Source: Isochrysis galbana
Lineage: Eukaryota > Haptophyta > Isochrysidales > Isochrysidaceae
Assembly: GCA_018136815.1 (NCBI GenBank)
Contig: CM030945.1
Coordinates: forward strand, 346,605 to 410,604
DNA: 64,000 nt
Direction: 5' to 3'
Under the pieces are notes generated by a model that did no database searches, was not told the origin of the DNA, and saw only the letters and a program-made list of their open reading frames with translations. Positions 45,941 to 55,911 of the stretch are shown here, in pieces. The position numbers and the translations under genes are program-made. The stretch's first letter is position 1. The number at the start of each line of letters is the position of its first letter.

Positions 45941-46493
45941 AAATAGATTATAGTTTTGCCAAATTATAACCATAGTAATTCTAATTTTAGGCTTCATTTC
46001 ACCAGTCCAAGACACATATGAGCACAGTACATGACCACCAGCATGCCCAAATGACAATATTTCGGTAGCCAACCAGTCTTACCATATGAGGCTGTCGAAC
46101 CATCGAGCGAAAAGGAGGGGTTGTCCCTCGAAATCGAACGTGAGACGCTCGAAAACACGAGGCTGTCCGTCAATTCAGCACGTCAACGCGAAAACAAAAC
46201 TTCTTTTGGTGCTCCATGTTGGGATGTTGTGCTATAGAAACGGGCGAACTATTGACTGGCCCGTGCTTGGCGGGCACGACCTGTGTGTCTCCGAACGTGA
46301 ATGGCCTTGGAGGCCATCTGTGTGTCCCAAAAATTCTAAAAGTTGGCTCGTGATGAGCGCAAAGCAGCCAGTGTCCAATCGTGATTCACGACACGATTGC
46401 CCACAGAAATCGATCGCAACCATCACGCCTGAAGCTTTCAGGCCGGTGCTTGGCTAGATTACATGTTGAATCTACTAGTAGCCAAAATAAAAC
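45941..46493. other. Intergenic; no gene recognised
   Basis: The ORF at 46086-46457 has no domain I recognise and overlaps nothing conserved; I do not call it. Confidence 0.4.
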
Positions 46494-46572
46494 AACTGAG
46501 CGTTAGTACCACTACTCCCACTAGCCCGGTACTATCACGACACCCCTCAGCGCACTTGCCCGCACGCCTTGA
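46494..46572 (+). repeat. Dispersed repeat, copy 3
   Basis: Matches 32146-32223 over ~78 bases with few changes. Both are preceded by an A-rich segment with TACTAGTAG. Confidence 0.85.
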
Positions 46573-47026
46573 AGTGATGGCACAGACACATACACATATG
46601 CATCCCTTCAAATCTCCCCCCTCGCGAACCCCCGGCTCCCATTATAACTCCCCAGGCGCCTTGCCCAGCGCATGAGTGTGAGTGCCATTACTTGTTCCTA
46701 GACTATTAATAATCGCAATGACAAAAACAACGTTGGCAATGACAATGTAGGCTGTTTGTGGTCTCCGGCTGGGGTTTATGACCTCCGGCTGAGGCTCGTT
46801 CGTCGAGGCGGAGAGGCGGAGAGACGGAGGCCCCTGACCTAGGCCTAACTTTGTATGATCAGGATCCGGTCGTTTGCCACTTCATTTGGGCAAGCCATGG
46901 GACGAAATCGTTAGCCACGCAACGCGAGTGATAGGGCAATCACAGGAGCGCCCGCCCCCCGACGCAAAGGAGAAAAAGACACCCGACGACAAAGCCCCGC
47001 CTCAAGAGTTGGAGACCGGGCTATAG

Positions 47027-47968
47027 AACAAAGAAATCAGGGTCTCCGAGGACGAAAAATACATCAGCAAATTAAACAACATCTGGCTACATACGGATAC
47101 CGACTACTTGGGAGAGATAGCCGGCACCGGAAACGTAGCAAATGCGGGAGAGATCCAATACTACCACCCGCTAGCCAGATGGGAGGGCGGATTTAAAGGC
47201 CCAAGATATATGGAGTACCCTTTGGCGGACGAATACGCCATACTAAAAGGAAAAGTCGCGTTAGACGCAATAACAGTCGCAGATCTCACCAAGGCCGCTC
47301 TTAAAGCGACACGAAGCAACGCCCCGCAAGCGGCGAGAACAGCATGGGAAAAGCGACTGAATGTCACCAAGGAAGAATGGAAGCATATAGCAAGGCTATA
47401 TACAATGCCACTGTTAAAACACACGGATAAACACCTCCACTTCAAACATATCACACATAGGCGAATCGGTACCAGAAACAGATTCGCAGACAGTCAGACA
47501 GATGTGTGTAGACTGTGTCGCCGACACCCGGAAAACTCGTGCCACCTAGCGTGGTGTCCCGCGACAAAGAAAGTATTCGAGACCATAGACGCCCTCAACA
47601 ACTACACTCCCTCTCCCGGGAGATCACGCACACAAAAAACGAAAGACAGACTATTCGCATACCCCGGTACGAACACACCCGAAAGTCTAAAAGCGTTATA
47701 CATGATAGCGTGGAAATACATAATAAGAGACTTCTATAGAGTCGCATTCGAGTCATATGAATACCACTACATCCCAGTCTTGGAGTCTACGCTGGTGAGG
47801 TTTGCCACACTGGTTAGGGGCCGCACCCCGCCACAGCAGCACTGCTTGATGCGCACATGTAAAGCCGCCCAGGGGAGGAAGCCCAAACTTAAGAGAACGC
47901 TGGCACTTAGTGCCCCGGTATTCATTGAAAACGAAAAGGGTAGGCTACAAATGACAAATGAGCGATAA
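47027..47968 (+). pseudogene. Non-LTR-type retroelement ORF, C-terminal fragment
   Basis: Open from after a TAG at 47024 to the stop at 47968, ~313 codons. The first ATG-like start is unclear because the fragment continues upstream as degenerate sequence with stops. It contains EEWKHIARLYT and LLKHTDKH (shared with the minus strand of 1-100) and CRLCRRHPENSCHLAWC, a C-X2-C...H-X3-C cluster like that near the C-terminus of LINE ORF2 proteins. Lower GC than neighbouring genes and a lysine-rich end fit insertion from elsewhere. Reverse transcriptase motifs are not present, so it is 5'-truncated, as LINE copies usually are. Family assignment is tentative. Confidence 0.55.
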
Positions 47969-48632
47969 CACTAGCCTTGTAGCGGCAGCGCTTGGTCTCG
48001 CTGAAAGGCTCGCGTAGCGAGAAGCAAGGAGAGACAACCTACATTGATTGACCAACCAAAGGTGCGAACGATCAGCAGAGCTCACCCACGGCAAACATGG
48101 ACACACGCGGACACAAAAGAACCGAAAATAGCACTGCAAGAAACAGGTCACCCAGCAGCACAGGAGGAAGATGAGAACGCGCAGCTGAGGACAGGTGCAC
48201 CCCGCTCCGCTCAGACCCCCACATGACCCGAGCCCCTAAGTAGAGCACGAGGGGAGTTGCCGCAAGGCGGGGAATGAGGGTGAGGAAGGGAAAGGGGCGT
48301 GGCTACGAGGGAATGTTTCAGGGCCACGTGTGAGGCGAGAAATTTAAAAGGTTTTTTTTTGATATTGTTATGGACTGCGCGAACCTCAGGTTCACCAACC
48401 TCCGGCTCTCGCGGGGCGCTAGGCAGTCGCACATCACATACATACATGCAAGCACCCCGAGAGGTGGCCGGGGTGGGTAATAGGACCAGTCTATCTCTTG
48501 TCGGTTGACGTTTGAGGCGTGTTGTGTTAGCGAGTCGTGCGTAGTATTGGCGGCTAGATGAGATGCCGCATCGCTCACCTTCTCCCTCCCCACATCAGTC
48601 TCTTGATTGAAGGAAAGCTGTGAGTAGCAAGA
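47969..48632. other. Intergenic; no gene recognised
   Basis: 3' flank of the retroelement fragment and of the FAM228-like gene. A T run lies at 48352-48360. Confidence 0.5.
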
Positions 48633-49532
48633 TCACATGGTAGTGGGGTAGGTGGGAGTGTGGCCGTAGTCATCAAAAAGCCCATGCAGCGAAGGCCTTG
48701 ACGCAGGGTTGGAGGCGAATACCATATCCGACCGCTTGCGTGGACTGAAGTCTCGGCAAGGCGTCGCGTCTAGTTTACCCCATTGAGTGACATTGAGCAT
48801 TGGGCGCACGGACGGCGATTCCGCTTTACGCCTCGAAAACGTAAGAGCACTCCGTGGCGAAATCATCGCCTCTGGTTTGAGCGGATCCACGATGGACGAA
48901 GAAGAATACTTGATGACCATATCGCGGACGGCAAGGGGGTCATATTCCGACGGGATGATGATGTCGCGAAACATACCTCGCGGCTTTTGATTAGATGTGC
49001 TGAGGTATGTTTCCATGAGTTCGTTTCGCCGTTTGTTCAGCTCACGAGAGGAGAGCTGCGCGAGTTGCGCGTTCACCTGGCCTTGGATCACGCTATACAC
49101 CTTCTCATGCCACTCGCGATGAAGCTGCTGCTTGCCCTGGCATCTGGCGATATCATGTACCTCAAAGTACGTGTCAAGATCACGAACAAACTCCTTGTGC
49201 TCTGTGTCGGTGCGCCGCAGCATCTCATCCAACTCCTCTTCTTCCCGCGTATAAGCCTCAGCTAGATGGCGTCTTGCTCTCTCGACGTGAAATTTTAGCG
49301 CGTCCCCATTGATTCGCTCTGGCAGAATCGGGGGGAGGGCCAAAGCGCTGCCTTTCTTAGCCTCTTCTGCCACTGCTTTCCGCTTTGGCGTACGGGCGAC
49401 CTGCTTCGGCTGATCATGCAAGAACTTCAGGTCGCGCTTGTACACAGGAACTTCAGAAGTGACCTCGATCATGTTCAGCGCCCCCGAGGTGGCGGTCTGC
49501 GCGCTGGAACCGTGCTCTGTGGCCGCCGCCAC
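48633..49532 (-). CDS. FAM228-like protein, possibly cilium-associated
   Basis: An intronless ORF of 299 aa. Residues ~75-170 are helical and highly charged; RCQGKQQLHREWHEKVYSVI, then a KRRNELMETYL stretch and FRDIIIPSEYDPLAVRD, resemble the tryptophan-to-YDP core I associate with FAM228 proteins. The C-terminus has LNVTQWGKLDATP. FAM228 function is poorly known; a ciliary or sperm role is only inferred here from the family's lineage and from the two cilium genes in this window. It is divergent from the dioxygenase gene; the two starts are 267 bases apart and probably share a promoter region. Confidence 0.6.
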   Translation of the reverse strand: MAAATEHGSSAQTATSGALNMIEVTSEVPVYKRDLKFLHDQPKQVARTPKRKAVAEEAKKGSALALPPILPERINGDALKFHVERARRHLAEAYTREEEELDEMLRRTDTEHKEFVRDLDTYFEVHDIARCQGKQQLHREWHEKVYSVIQGQVNAQLAQLSSRELNKRRNELMETYLSTSNQKPRGMFRDIIIPSEYDPLAVRDMVIKYSSSSIVDPLKPEAMISPRSALTFSRRKAESPSVRPMLNVTQWGKLDATPCRDFSPRKRSDMVFASNPASRPSLHGLFDDYGHTPTYPTTM

Positions 49533-49799
49533 CGCCAGCGGCTCTCCGCACTCACCTGGGCCGGCAGACCCAGGGCGTCGGCGCTGGGGGCGCCGAGAAA
49601 CGTTTCACAGAAACGGACTTTCCATCCTCCTTGGCCTTTGGCCCTAGAGTACGGCTGACCTAAAAATATATCTCGATGAGAGTATATTTGGACACTGACC
49701 GTTTGTCGCGGCTCGCGGCACTGCTCTCCGTGGCCGCCGAGCCATACCTCGGGCAGTCGCACCCACCCGCTTGGGCCTCGCTGCCCAGGGCTTCAGTGC

Positions 49800-51011
49800 A
49801 TGCTCGAGTGGGATCATCTGCCTCGCTCGCCGAAGGATCTGCCCGTGGCATCGCCAGGGAGGAGGCAGGATGCCAGTGTGAGAGGCCTGAAGGAGGCCTT
49901 GTCTGCACACTCGGCGGAAATCCGCACGGTTCTAGCGGAGGCCGGAGTGCTTTTGCTCCGAGGCTGGGCTGTGCGCAGCGAACAGGACTTTCAACTCGCA
50001 ATGTTGGCGCTTGGATGGCCTCCTCTTTCCGATTACTTTCCGAGGGAGGCCGGCCGCCGGCCGCTCGGCCAGCCGGGCTGTGAGTACGTTTGGCCAACAA
50101 ATTCACTCCGACAGACTGGCGCCTACCTCTCCTCCGAGGTCCTGCCGCACACTGAGAATTACTATGCTGTGCAAATGCCAAGATATGTGTGCTTTTGGTG
50201 TCACAGGCCGGCATGGTTTGGTGGGGATACATGCTTGATCGATAGCGCTTCTGTCTTTGATGATCTGCCCAAGGCATTGCAGCACAAGTTGTCCCGGAGT
50301 GCCTTCCGCATCCGGCGCGTCGTTTCGCGAGAAGATCTAAAGGCCCTGTATGGCATACATGGACCCGCATCGCTCCAACGGCTTCGTGAAGAATATGCGC
50401 AGAGGGGCGTGCGCTTGCAACCACACCCTGCTGACACAGATGCCTATGAGCTTGTAGAGTTTCAGAAGCCTTCAGTATTGCAATCCTCCTCAGGGACTGG
50501 ACGTCGCCAGACTTCGATCTGCTTTAATTTTGGTGAGTGTGGTGTGGCGGCTCGGGAAGCTCTTCTCGCAGGTCTTAAGCGCCGAGGATTTTTCAATGGA
50601 CCAAAGTGGGCAATCCATCGATCATTGTGGTTGGCAGCTCGACGTTGGCCCGTCTTCCGCTCGTTCCTAGGACACTTGGATGCCATCTGGTTGTTCTTGC
50701 TAGACGCGTCGCAAGCTTTTCGGCGATGGCGTCATCCACCGCCGCACTCCTGCGTAAAACAGACGCTGGGTGACTCTCTCAACAGAAAGCAGCAAGAGCG
50801 CCTCGGCAGCGCACTGGCATCCCACACGTATGCCTTTCATTGGCGACGCGGCGACATTCTTTTACTAGACAACACCCGAACTTTACATGACGGGCTGCCC
50901 GGATTTGGTCTGCGACGGCTTCGAGTGATCCTGCTGGGAGAGTTGAAGCTGCCGCAATCTCTTCATCGGCTGCATTGTGGCGTGTTTGCTATTGACGATG
51001 AAACGCATTGA
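49800..51011 (+). CDS. TauD/TfdA-like Fe(II)/2-oxoglutarate-dependent dioxygenase
   Basis: A 403-aa intronless ORF. AGVLLLRGWAV (~46-56) is the N-terminal strand typical of the family. LPHTENYYAVQMPR carries the HxE iron-binding pair, followed by PAWFGGDTCLIDS; the distal DNTRTLHDGLPGFGLRRLRV supplies the third His and the Arg that grips 2-oxoglutarate. Enzymes of this clade hydroxylate or desaturate small molecules; the substrate here cannot be inferred. The frame is open from 49680, but 49800 is the first ATG. Residues ~255-315 form an insertion with a hydrophobic, Trp/Phe-rich stretch (LDAIWLFLLDASQAF), perhaps a lid. The gene is head-to-head with the FAM228-like gene. Confidence 0.85.
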   Translation: MLEWDHLPRSPKDLPVASPGRRQDASVRGLKEALSAHSAEIRTVLAEAGVLLLRGWAVRSEQDFQLAMLALGWPPLSDYFPREAGRRPLGQPGCEYVWPTNSLRQTGAYLSSEVLPHTENYYAVQMPRYVCFWCHRPAWFGGDTCLIDSASVFDDLPKALQHKLSRSAFRIRRVVSREDLKALYGIHGPASLQRLREEYAQRGVRLQPHPADTDAYELVEFQKPSVLQSSSGTGRRQTSICFNFGECGVAAREALLAGLKRRGFFNGPKWAIHRSLWLAARRWPVFRSFLGHLDAIWLFLLDASQAFRRWRHPPPHSCVKQTLGDSLNRKQQERLGSALASHTYAFHWRRGDILLLDNTRTLHDGLPGFGLRRLRVILLGELKLPQSLHRLHCGVFAIDDETH

Positions 51012-52460
51012 GCCGTTGTGAGAACCAACAGCGGTGTCATATACGGCCGAAACTGGCCTTGAATTTGATCGACTAGCAACCCATGTGCTGACGATCTTGG
51101 TGGCGACGTGTGGTTGATGACGGTCATTTATTGAATCTCATCATGCTGCTTTTCGACTGAGGGTGGCACGTACCGATGTAGTCATGCTGCGCTGCTTGCT
51201 GTCCGGCCATAACGTAGTAACACGAAATGAATTCGGTCGTAATCGCGAGTACTGATCGCTGCTAGTAGGTGTGCTGAGGGCGTTGTGCAATTCAGTCGCC
51301 TACCTCCCTCTTTTTTGGCGATCTCGCTAACACATCTTGCTAATGCCGCTTGCTCGAGCAGAGAACTTGTGTGTCACACTATCTCGCCGGATGCGCAAGT
51401 AAGGAATAGGAGCGGGTGTGGGAGACACGCACAAGAGAAAGAAGATGAACGATGGGGGGGGGGAGCAGATCCGGGTGAGGCCTTCTGCCCCATTGGCGGG
51501 TCCGGCGCGTGCATCGCAAGCGTGGCGCTGGAGACAACAAAAAAGATAGCAAAATAGTCCACAGCCAACATTTGCACGTACGCTCAACTGCCGTGTCACA
51601 GCTGACCTCCGTTCAACACGCACGCGCCAACCGACGCACAGACAGACCACATGTTGCGGGTAGGGGGGGTTGCCCGTTCCCCCTCGCACGTCCCCGTTCA
51701 TTAGGTCCCCTTCGCGTGACCCCCTCCTCGCCGCCTCGCCCCGGTTCCCCCTCTTTGCATCGCGTTCCTTCTCCCGCCATCGGTTCCTTTCCCCCCCCGT
51801 CCCCCTTTCGTTCTTTGTTGTCACGCTCCGACCCCCTTTTCCCGCGTCGGCCCACTGGGCCCGCCCCCTCTCTCTCTCCCCTTCCCCGTTCTCTCCCCGA
51901 GTGCCTCCTTGAGTTTCCGGCCCCGTTTCATCCCTCTCTCTTCCCGCGTCTTTTCCCTTCCCGGTGTTTACTTTTCCCGTGAGTGTCCCCCCCCCCTTTG
52001 TTCTTTCGTCTCGCGATCAGCGCCACCGCTCGGGCGCTCCTGTCCCCTTCTCGTCTGCCTGTGCTCTCCGTGCTCGTCACGCCCGTCCTCATGCTGCCCG
52101 AGGCCGAACCCTCGGTCTCGCCCTCGGCCGCACGTGCCCTCCCCGATCGTGTCTCTCCGTCTCCTGTGCCCCCTCCCATTTGTACCTCACATGTTAATGT
52201 CATGCACAGCCCTTCCACACCAACATGCACAGCAGCCACAGCCCCTCTCCACTCATCACACACACACCACATCCACCACACACCTCCGGTGGGTGTCAAC
52301 GCTCGCGCGGCACCAGCGTGCCCCATCGCTCCTCTCCGCCACCCCAACACTCGGGGCAGGCACTCGCGGCGTCAAGCGCGTACGGGAACGCCTCCCTGCC
52401 CGGCACAGAGGGAGAGACCCAGCGCAGGCGTGGCAGCTCCGACAGCTGCGGCACGCACGC
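51012..52460. other. Intergenic; CT-rich, no gene recognised
   Basis: 3' flank of the dioxygenase gene, then pyrimidine-rich DNA (51670-52180) yielding Pro/Ser-rich ORFs without a recognisable domain. Confidence 0.5.
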
Positions 52461-52505
52461 GATCTCCCCTTGGAGATCGGTGTAGGTTCGCTCCTTGGTC
52501 GAGTG
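52461..52505 (+). repeat. LTR-leader-like fragment shared with 59555-59600
   Basis: ATCTCCCCTTGGAGATCGGT and GTAGGTTCGCT-CC match CATCTCCCCTTGGAGACCGG and GTAGGTTCGCTTCC upstream of the 60-kb gag ORF. Confidence 0.6.
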
Positions 52506-52761
52506 TGCAGCGCATCGGCATCGGCCAAGTATAGGCCCATACATGCGCGAGCAACGTTTCAAGCGCTGAGGTCCTGTTTCTTTAGCTTGAGTGCACGTTT
52601 GGAGTGCGCGGGTAAGGTGTTTAAGGTGCGCGCTCGGCGAGGGTCTGGCCAGAGTGATGTCAGCTCAGCCCCTGTCAGCAGGCAGGGGCTGAGGTTGAGT
52701 GTGCAGGCCCACCCAGGGGGTGTCTGCGATGGAGGAAGGGGGGCACGGGCCCCCCATGACC

Positions 52762-52780
52762 CTATCAGTTTTACTGATAG
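52762..52780 (-). promoter_or_regulatory. Stem-loop preceding an ATGG start, copy 4
   Basis: A perfect 8-bp stem, CTATCAGT/ACTGATAG, with a 3-base loop; on the minus strand it is followed by GGTC and ATG (52757). The minus-strand start runs into a GGGGGGCCCGTGCCCCCC hairpin. Confidence 0.55.
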
Positions 52781-53024
52781 TTGATTAGTCTGAACACCAG
52801 CGACAAGGGTGGGCTGACCACCGCCGTGCTCTTGTTGGAGCGCGGCGAAGGTCGGCCTGTCACGGTGGGTCGGTCGCCATTGCTACGCTCCCACTTCGGA
52901 TTGCGAGGGGGGGAAGGCGGGGGGAAATCTTCGCCCCCTCTCATGAGAAAAATATTCTGATTCTGACCCTCAGATGTATCGCCTTTTTTTTTTCAACCCA
53001 ATATCCTCCACCTCTATTTCCATT

Positions 53025-53184
53025 AAAAAGCCCCTGTTTGACCGCCCTATCATTCAAAATCAATCAACTAGATATTATACATTCTCGATCATTTAATAGA
53101 CAAAAAGCCCCTGTTTGACCGCCCTATCATTCAAAATCAAAATCAATCAACTAGATATTATACATTCTCGATCATTTAATAGAC
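53025..53184 (+). repeat. Tandem duplication, 77- and 83-bp units
   Basis: Two adjacent units (53025-53101 and 53102-53184) starting AAAAAGCCCCTGTTTGACCG. They are identical except for an extra AAAATC in the second. Confidence 0.92.
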
Positions 53185-54270
53185 AACCTGCAAAAGCTCG
53201 CTTTCAGAGGTGTACTTAGAACAAGTAAGGGAGCATGCTGCGTGGTGCCAAAAACGCGGGCTAACAACGATCGCTCATCCCATCACACGTCACACGATGT
53301 GCGATGCCTTCGCGGTGGCTGACTCGAACAGCTCAAGCACGAACGACGGGAGCTCAGCCCACAGCGAGTCATAGTGCCAACGTTACTCCGACTATCCCTA
53401 CGAATCGCGCGGTGATGATTACCGTTCCACCACTGCATCCATCCATCATCACCGAAAAAACATGAGTGATGACGGAGATTGCGAAAAACATGAGTGATTC
53501 ATCATCAGCTTGTGAAGAACCCTCCGGTGGGCGTTCGCTTGCCGAGCCCAGTGAACAAATTATCAACACCTGGCATATTCACATACACTTCATATGGTCT
53601 TGGACGTGCTGACGTGGGCTCCTCAACCATCGAGTGCTGACTCCTGCGCATTCAAATCTGGACGGGTCAGCTTTCCATGTGGCAGTAGTTGTACCTGCGC
53701 AGTGAAACGGCATGCAGGCACATGCACTCACGCGTTGTCGTTCGGTGGTATCTCGCCACGTGCAAGATAAAGTTTTGCTGTCAGTTCCCGATTACGCTGC
53801 AACTCCACAGCGATTTGAGCTCCAATGGACATCTCTGGCATAGGCTTTGTCTCCGATACTACGGATTCTGCCTTTTCCTGGAGGGCGAGGCGAAGGCTGG
53901 CGTTGATTCGACGAGTCGCTCAATGCAACAGGCACGTTGTCACAAGGAACCGCGCGGCCACGGCGCGCAAGACACGAGCACGCACCGTCATGGATCGATC
54001 GGACTGCGGGGTGGATGCGTGGGCTGGCGCAACGGCTGCTGCTTGCCCGATCTGTCGTCCGCCTCCACTAGAGGCTTGAGGTTCTCAAAACGGCCCCATT
54101 TCTAGTGGGAAGATTAAAATTTGAGCCTTAGGCCTATTTATTACTATTATACTACCTACGGCTACACGGCTACGGGCTACGGCGCACTTAGTGATGCATG
54201 AATTGATTGAATACTCTTAGGAACAAAGCACAAGGCACAAGCAAGGCACGAGTCAGACCTCACATGTCAT
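53185..54270. other. Intergenic; no gene recognised
   Basis: Moderate-GC sequence downstream of the hAT fragment. The ORF at 53689-54105 has no recognisable domain. Confidence 0.45.
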
Positions 54271-54273
54271 CAT

Positions 54274-54678
54274 TCACGTGTCACGTTGGTTGTACCGGAG
54301 CATCAATGCACACTGGAGCTGGTCGGACAACGAATTCATTTGCGCATCTCCAAACATGCACTTCAATAACGAAAACACTCGCTCACACGCCGCGGAATTG
54401 GGTGACAAAGCAAAGGCAATGCGGGCGGCTCGAGACCAAGCTGGTAGCAGGGAGTGGTTTGTTTGCCGTCCACCAGCAGCGCTGCGCGCGGTGAAGAACT
54501 CCTGCCACTGTCGGTGCGCCGAGATCGTGGCCGAGGCGGTGGCTGTGGCTGTGGAGGCGGATACTGTCGCCCTTACTTGGGCGCCAGCCCCATGCTCGCT
54601 ATCGCTGTCCTCCACCATGGCTTGGGCTCGTGAGCTAGGCATGGCCGCTCTCGCGCTCCAGTCTAGCCACGGGCCCAC
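54274..54678 (-). pseudogene. hAT-family transposase, C-terminal dimerisation domain fragment
   Basis: A 134-codon ORF ending with LSPNSAACERVFSLLKCMFG, then DAQMNSLSDQLQCALMLRYN, the diagnostic hATC block (P-S-A-A-x-E-R-x-F-S and the closing RYN). The preceding half is Ala/Ser/Thr-rich. The rest of the transposase is not contiguous. Confidence 0.85.
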
Positions 54679-54895
54679 TTCGCACCAGCAATTCCCGCCC
54701 CCCCATCCGGTATTTCCCTCCCCCCCCTTGGTATTGTGTCCTGGTCTCTTAGACGGCCCAAATTTCGCGAAATTTCGAACGAAATACGTCCTCGAAAAAT
54801 GAGCCCAAATTTCGAAAAAAATTTCCGAAATCCTGGCCTGTCCCTAATGGCAGGGGAGGAGTGGAGAGAGGGGGGGGCTCGTGCCCCCCCATGGG

Positions 54896-54919
54896 TCAAC
54901 CAAGTATAAACTTAGTTGA
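54896..54919 (-). promoter_or_regulatory. Stem-loop preceding an ATGG start, copy 3
   Basis: Sense (minus): TCAACTAAGT-TTAT-ACTTGGTTGA, a 10-bp stem with one G-U pair, then CCC and ATG at 54892. It sits between the two parts of the hAT transposase. Confidence 0.55.
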
Positions 54920-55329
54920 GAGCGAATGTGGGAAAATCGTCCCCCGGAGAGGTAAGAAAACAAGAGCAACACAGGGATCTCATGGGAAGACGGGAAGGAA
55001 AAGATCCGCGGCCCGCCTTGGGTGCGGGCAGGCGGGGAGGAGGAAAGAGGAGAGACCGGGAGAGAGAGGGCTCGCGGGTGGGTAGGGAAGACGAGGTCTA
55101 AGCACAGACCATGTCGCATGGTATGCAGCGAGCGGAGAAAAGAATCGACCCTACCCGCAACAGGGCGAAACTCCCCTAACCGCAACAGCAGGCAAGACTG
55201 CAGCTAGAATAACAGCCATCATATAGCCTGCAGCTACATCATGCAGAGAGATGTCAGGACAAGGAGCGAGATGCAACATCCAGCGTGATCAAGCGCAGCT
55301 ATAGCCTCACATACTGCGTTGACAATGCA

Positions 55330-55911
55330 TCATGTTTCTGATTCTTGTGGCCCAGCGTTGGCCAGGACGCTTGTTTGCGTGCCGTCGATCGTGAGCACCA
55401 TTCTTTCTAGGGTTGGCATCCCTCGATGCCCGCCAATTACCCAAGCCGAAAATGCCTTGAGACCAACTGGAGCTGACAGTGCCTTGCTATCCGACGCGCT
55501 CGCTGTCACGTTACACTCCAAATACCTCCTTTCAACACCGTCGAGTGTGAATTCTGCAAAAGGCTGGCTCGCCACGATGACCACCAGAAATTGTGATGAC
55601 CAGTCGATCACATGCCTTTTCAGTGGCACGTCGATTGGCCTCGTCTTGTGGGAGCTGCATTTCGAGTAGATCCGAGTGTTGATCCTCTCAGCAAAGGCAT
55701 CTAAGACAGCTTGCGACGTGATCAAGTGGCCTCCTGTGCGCCACGCGATCCGGCTAAAGGTGCATTGTCCTGGCTGGCCTCCGGGCCGACTTGGACGGTA
55801 CCCAACGATCGGGCGCATCTGCCCTCGGAACGTGGCTAGCACGCGCGGCTCTTGGGGCTTGCGCTCCTCTAGGCGGTGGACACGGGTGGCGGCATGCGTC
55901 TCCATCGGCAC
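55330..55911 (-). pseudogene. Possible central part of the hAT transposase
   Basis: A 193-codon ORF with FLVVIVASQPFAEFTLDGVE and, later, MVLTIDGTQT, which recall the 'PF...' and 'DGW' regions of hAT transposases in the right order and orientation relative to 54274-54678. Similarity by eye is weak; the assignment rests largely on position. Confidence 0.35.

Noticed and set aside
46086..46457. 123-codon ORF
   Set aside because: No recognisable motif and no neighbour or splice context supporting it.
49676..50083. ORF overlapping the dioxygenase start in another frame
   Set aside because: Shadow frame; the dioxygenase frame carries the family motifs.
51909..52784. 291-codon ORF in CT-rich DNA
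   Set aside because: Ser/Pro/Arg-rich throughout, no domain, and it ends in repeat sequence containing a stem-loop copy.
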